From: an uncultured beta proteobacterium
GTDB lineage: Bacteria > Pseudomonadota > Gammaproteobacteria > Burkholderiales > SG8-39
Length of the DNA: 14,328 nucleotides
NCBI GenBank assembly: GCA_903868285.1
Contig: CAIPUP010000285.1
Location: 1 to 14,328 of the forward strand
Reading direction: 5' to 3'
Translations under genes and position numbers: made by a program
The notes under the pieces: generated by a model
Databases searched by the model: none
Told to the model about the DNA's origin: nothing
What the model saw: only the letters and a program-made list of their open reading frames with translations
Part shown: in pieces, positions 13,291 through 14,328 of the stretch
Numbering within the stretch: the first letter of the stretch is position 1
Layout: each line of letters starts with the position of its first letter

Positions 13291-14328
13291 ATGGGCAAGC
13301 TAGATCATTTCCAACCCGCCTGGGCACGTCGCACGCTGTGCCGCTTATCCCTGGCAGCGCTGATGTTGCTGCCAACTGCCTTCAGTGTTGCCGCGGATTC
13401 CGCACCGCGTGGCATCGGCGACATCACCAGTCTGTTGCATCAATACAAGCCTGATCCGGCCAAGGTGGCTGCAGCCCGCGCCAGCTTGCAACGCCAGCCG
13501 CCGGAGGGCGCCAGCAAGCGCGAGCTGATGCGCTTTCATGCTGAGTTGGCCGATGCCGCCGACAGCCTGGGCTTGGCTGGCGTGATGTTGCTGCATCGAC
13601 GCAAACTGGTGCAGCTGGCCGAGGGCGAGCCAGACGAGGCGGAATATTTGCGTACGCTGGCGGTGGGCGAGATGGGCAGCGGTAATTTTCTCAATTCGCT
13701 CAAAGCCGGGCAGGCTGCCATCAACAACCGTCATGTGCGTGGCGGACAGGAGCTGATGAGTCTGTACAACGTCGGCCGTATCCAGGCTTTCATCGGTGAA
13801 GTGAACGAGGCCAAGGCTTCCTGGAGTCAGGGAACGGCGGTGTTCAATCGCATCCGCAACGCGCCGGCCGCACAAGCCTTCATCACAAATTTCGAGGCTC
13901 TCCGGGACTGGGCCCAGGCTGACATTGCGATTGCACAAGGTAAATCGGCCGAGGCCGAGTCGGCATTGCGGCAGTCCATCATCAGCTGGGACAAAGGCAT
14001 CACCAAGGCCGCTGATGCCAAAGACACTGCGATGCAACAGCGATTGCAGTCCTCGCGAGAGTTCGCCGAGGCGCGGTTGGTGCAGGTGCTGGTTTCGCAG
14101 GGCAAGTTGTTTGAGGCCGAGCTGGTGGCGCGTGGCCTGTTGCGGCGTACGCTTAGTCGCGTGGGCAAGGACTCGCCACAGAGCGGTAGCGCCGTCATGC
14201 GCATGGCGCAGGTGCTGCTGGCCCAGGGCCGCTTCAAGGATGCCGAGACCCTGTCCAACGAGGCCTTGCAAATTTACGCTGCCATCGCTGCTGGTTCGGG
14301 CTCGACGCTGGCGCTGGCGCCGTACTCG
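13291..14328 (+). CDS. Secreted TPR-like repeat protein, N-terminal part (cut by window edge)
   Basis: 346 residues are visible and the frame is open at the window edge. Residues 1-35 are a signal peptide (Arg13, Arg14 and Arg18, then LSLAALMLLPTAFSVAA). The rest is almost wholly helical, with TPR-like units such as LMSLYNVGRIQAFIGEVNEA (155-174) and VMRMAQVLLAQGRFKDAETL (302-321), and weaker ones near 208-230 and 262-285. Proteins of this build often carry a C-terminal CHAT protease-like domain, but none is in view, so that is a guess. The ATG at 13291 has GGAGG at 13282-13286. It has its own promoter and no clear tie to the catabolic genes. Confidence 0.85.
   Translation, partial: MGKLDHFQPAWARRTLCRLSLAALMLLPTAFSVAADSAPRGIGDITSLLHQYKPDPAKVAAARASLQRQPPEGASKRELMRFHAELADAADSLGLAGVMLLHRRKLVQLAEGEPDEAEYLRTLAVGEMGSGNFLNSLKAGQAAINNRHVRGGQELMSLYNVGRIQAFIGEVNEAKASWSQGTAVFNRIRNAPAAQAFITNFEALRDWAQADIAIAQGKSAEAESALRQSIISWDKGITKAADAKDTAMQQRLQSSREFAEARLVQVLVSQGKLFEAELVARGLLRRTLSRVGKDSPQSGSAVMRMAQVLLAQGRFKDAETLSNEALQIYAAIAAGSGSTLALAPYS

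Noticed and set aside
13345..14271. A 308-codon minus-strand frame opposite the TPR-like gene.
   Set aside because: The plus-strand frame has a ribosome-binding site, a signal peptide and TPR-like repeats; the antisense product has none of these.

Overview
The window looks like a catabolic region from a GC-rich proteobacterium, most likely a betaproteobacterium of the order Burkholderiales. The basis is the strong third-position G/C bias, three tripartite-tricarboxylate (TctC/Bug) solute receptors in a row (a family greatly expanded in that order), and an IclR-regulated aromatic-type gene set. The genus cannot be told from the sequence. There is no tRNA, rRNA, CRISPR array, transposase or integrase.

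The minus strand from 6946 down to the left edge holds ten closely packed genes that read as one operon. In transcription order they are: a Rieske ferredoxin, a small protein of unknown role, an ABC ATPase, an ABC permease, a Rieske non-heme-iron oxygenase, a short-chain dehydrogenase, a cupin, an alpha/beta hydrolase, an IclR regulator, and the start of a thiamine-diphosphate enzyme that runs off the window. Five junctions overlap by 4 bp (four ATGA, one TTGA). A sigma70-like promoter with a 17-bp spacer lies in front of the ferredoxin at 7006-7034.

From 7225 rightwards two TctC-type periplasmic receptors run on the plus strand, divergent from the operon. They are followed by a convergent minus-strand extradiol-type (VOC) dioxygenase at 9354-10250. 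A third TctC receptor and a meta-cleavage-type alpha/beta hydrolase follow on the plus strand, and then a small secreted protein, probably an outer-membrane beta-barrel, whose TTG start lies inside the hydrolase gene.

Together these genes can be read as a pathway for an aromatic compound. The steps would be uptake (ABC importer and periplasmic receptors), ring oxygenation (oxygenase plus ferredoxin), dehydrogenation (SDR), extradiol ring cleavage (VOC enzyme) and hydrolysis of the ring-cleavage product (alpha/beta hydrolase). The ThDP enzyme and cupin may act on side-chain or later intermediates. The substrate cannot be named. Missing from the window are a ferredoxin reductase, a binding protein of the usual kind for the ABC importer, and the TctA/TctB membrane partners of the TctC receptors.

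The last 1 kb (13291 to the right edge) is a separate transcription unit. It has its own AT-rich promoter region and encodes a secreted TPR-like protein cut by the window edge. Non-coding signals worth attention are a 35-nt near-perfect inverted repeat before the third TctC gene, a tandem 12/13-mer in the divergent control region, and a 17-bp AT-rich sequence found identically at two intergenic places 10.5 kb apart.
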